Assembly: GCA_900554985.1 (NCBI GenBank)
Contig: USJQ01000091.1
Location: 1 to 5,332, forward strand
Direction: 5' to 3'
DNA length: 5,332 bases
From: an uncultured Collinsella sp.
GTDB taxonomy: Bacteria > Actinomycetota > Coriobacteriia > Coriobacteriales > Coriobacteriaceae
Position numbers and translations under genes: made by a program. Shown piece after piece: positions 4,276 through 5,332 of this stretch (the first letter of the stretch is position 1; each line of letters starts with the position of its first letter). The notes beneath the pieces were generated by a model, which was not told the origin of the DNA, ran no database searches, and worked only from the letters and a program-made list of their open reading frames with translations.

Positions 4276-5332
4276 ATGTGCAATGTTTCGCTCAACGGTA
4301 CTCAACCGTCCGATGCGTCCCTGTGCGTCCTGCGCGCGCTTGAGGCGGCTGGTCTTGAGGCTTGGTACGTGGGCGGTTGGGTGCGCGACGCTCTGATGGG
4401 GTGCCCCAGCCACGATGTTGATATGTGCTGTAGCGGCCTGTGGCAGGAGTCCAAAGCGGCGCTCGAGGCCGCCGGCATCGCGGTTGTGGAGTCGGGTATT
4501 AAATTTGGCGGAATCACGGCTATTTCCGATGGCGAGCGTATCGAGGTCACCACGTACCGTCTGGATGGCTTTTACACCGATGGTCGTCATCCCCAGAGTG
4601 TGGAGCGTGCCTCCTCGCTCGAGGACGATCTGGCGCGCCGCGACTTTACCGTCAACGCCATGGCCTGGCATCCCGAGCGCGGGCTTGTCGACCGCTACGA
4701 CGGCCAGGGTGACTTGGAGCGCAAGCTGATTCGCGCTGTCGGCGATCCCAAGCGTCGTTTTAACGAGGACGCACTGCGCATGTTGCGTGCGGTGCGCTTT
4801 GCCTGCCGCCTGGACTTTATGATTGAGCCCGAGACTAAGCGCGCGCTTGCCGAGTGTGCGCCGCTGCTCGATGCCGTGGCGCGTGAGCGTGTGGGTATTG
4901 AGCTCGAGGGCATTCTTTCGACCGGTCATGGGGGAGACGCGATGCTCCGCTATCCCGAGCTCATCTGCGCCGCCGTGCCCGAGTTGGCAGCGGGTCGCGG
5001 GTTTGATCAGCGCAGTGTCTATCATGCGTTTAACGTCTACGTGCATATCGCCCGTGTGCTGACGGTGGCGGGGGAGCTCGCGCTGTGTGACGGCGTCGCG
5101 CCCTCGTCGAGCCTTATGTGGGCGGCGTTTTTGCACGATGTGTCCAAGCCCGAGTGCTTCACGGTCGATCACGCCGGCAGCGGACATTTCTACGGTCATC
5201 CCGAGCTCGGCGCCAAGAAGGCGCGCGTCATTATGGATCGCCTGGCCCTCTCGCACGACTTGGTGCGCGACGTGTGCCTGCTCATCAAATACCATGACAA
5301 GCCGCTGCGCCCCGAGCGCTCCTGCCTGCTCA
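4276..5332 (+). CDS. cca: CCA tRNA nucleotidyltransferase, 5' part (3' truncated by window)
   Basis: This enzyme adds or repairs the CCA end of tRNAs from CTP and ATP without a nucleic acid template; it is a class II nucleotidyltransferase. The 352 visible codons contain the head-domain motif GGWVRDALMG (33-42) followed by the metal-binding Asp47-Val-Asp49, IEVTTYR, the conserved ARRDFTVNAMAW (120-131), YDGQGDLERKLIRAVGDP, and the nucleotide-recognition segment RFNEDALRMLRAVRFACRL near residues 161-178. A C-terminal HD domain follows with LHD at 286-288, GHPELG from 307 and KYHD at 338-341. The Phe in GIKFGG agrees with my memory of actinobacterial homologues; many others have His there. The ATG at 4276 is supported by AGGAGG (4262-4267), 8 bases upstream. 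The reading frame is open to the window edge, so the end is unseen. It stands apart from the PTS genes, behind a terminator. A poly(A) polymerase of the same superfamily is the main alternative, but the HD domain favours a CCA-adding enzyme. Confidence 0.93.
   Translation, partial: MCNVSLNGTQPSDASLCVLRALEAAGLEAWYVGGWVRDALMGCPSHDVDMCCSGLWQESKAALEAAGIAVVESGIKFGGITAISDGERIEVTTYRLDGFYTDGRHPQSVERASSLEDDLARRDFTVNAMAWHPERGLVDRYDGQGDLERKLIRAVGDPKRRFNEDALRMLRAVRFACRLDFMIEPETKRALAECAPLLDAVARERVGIELEGILSTGHGGDAMLRYPELICAAVPELAAGRGFDQRSVYHAFNVYVHIARVLTVAGELALCDGVAPSSSLMWAAFLHDVSKPECFTVDHAGSGHFYGHPELGAKKARVIMDRLALSHDLVRDVCLLIKYHDKPLRPERSCLL

Noticed and set aside
4077..4295. Small minus-strand frame of 72 codons in the kinase-cca gap
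   Set aside because: It runs through the terminator hairpin, begins inside cca and has no recognisable protein features.
4252..5295. Long antisense frame over cca
   Set aside because: Codon-register artefact; the sense strand encodes a clear CCA-adding enzyme.

Overview
The window looks like an ordinary piece of chromosome from a GC-rich bacterium. Its genes strongly prefer G or C at the third codon position, and the codons TTA, CTA and TCA are almost absent from all of them. This codon style, the protein sequences, and a phosphotransferase system (PTS) cluster beside tandem PfkB-family sugar kinases suggest a gut actinobacterium of the Coriobacteriia (Collinsella-like). That assignment is inferred from overall resemblance; no 16S gene or other marker is present. 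All genes lie on the + strand.

Layout. Positions 1-115 hold the C-terminal end of HPr (ptsH). The 127-base gap after it carries two adjacent RNA hairpins. The first resembles an intrinsic terminator or attenuator, and the second ends just before the ribosome binding site of the next gene. A complete Enzyme I gene (ptsI, 243-1952) follows, then a 1-phosphofructokinase-family gene (2027-2959) and a strong intrinsic terminator (2988-3018). A second complete kinase of the same family (3148-4080), about half identical to the first by eye, has its own putative promoter and its own strong terminator (4106-4138). After a 195-base intergenic region, the 5' part of a CCA tRNA nucleotidyltransferase gene (cca, from 4276) runs off the right edge.

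How the genes work together. Enzyme I takes phosphate from phosphoenolpyruvate and passes it to HPr, which feeds sugar-specific Enzymes II. If the sugar is fructose, import yields fructose-1-phosphate, which a FruK-type kinase converts to fructose-1,6-bisphosphate. The order ptsH-ptsI-fruK therefore reads as a phosphotransfer and sugar-phosphate kinase operon. No Enzyme II is in the window, so the sugar is unproven. The second kinase appears to be a separate transcription unit. The cca gene serves tRNA maturation and is unrelated.

No mobile element, CRISPR array, RNA gene or clearly novel system was seen. The points most worth a second look are the double hairpin between ptsH and ptsI, and the tandem kinase pair sharing unusual NGKG and CAGD motifs.
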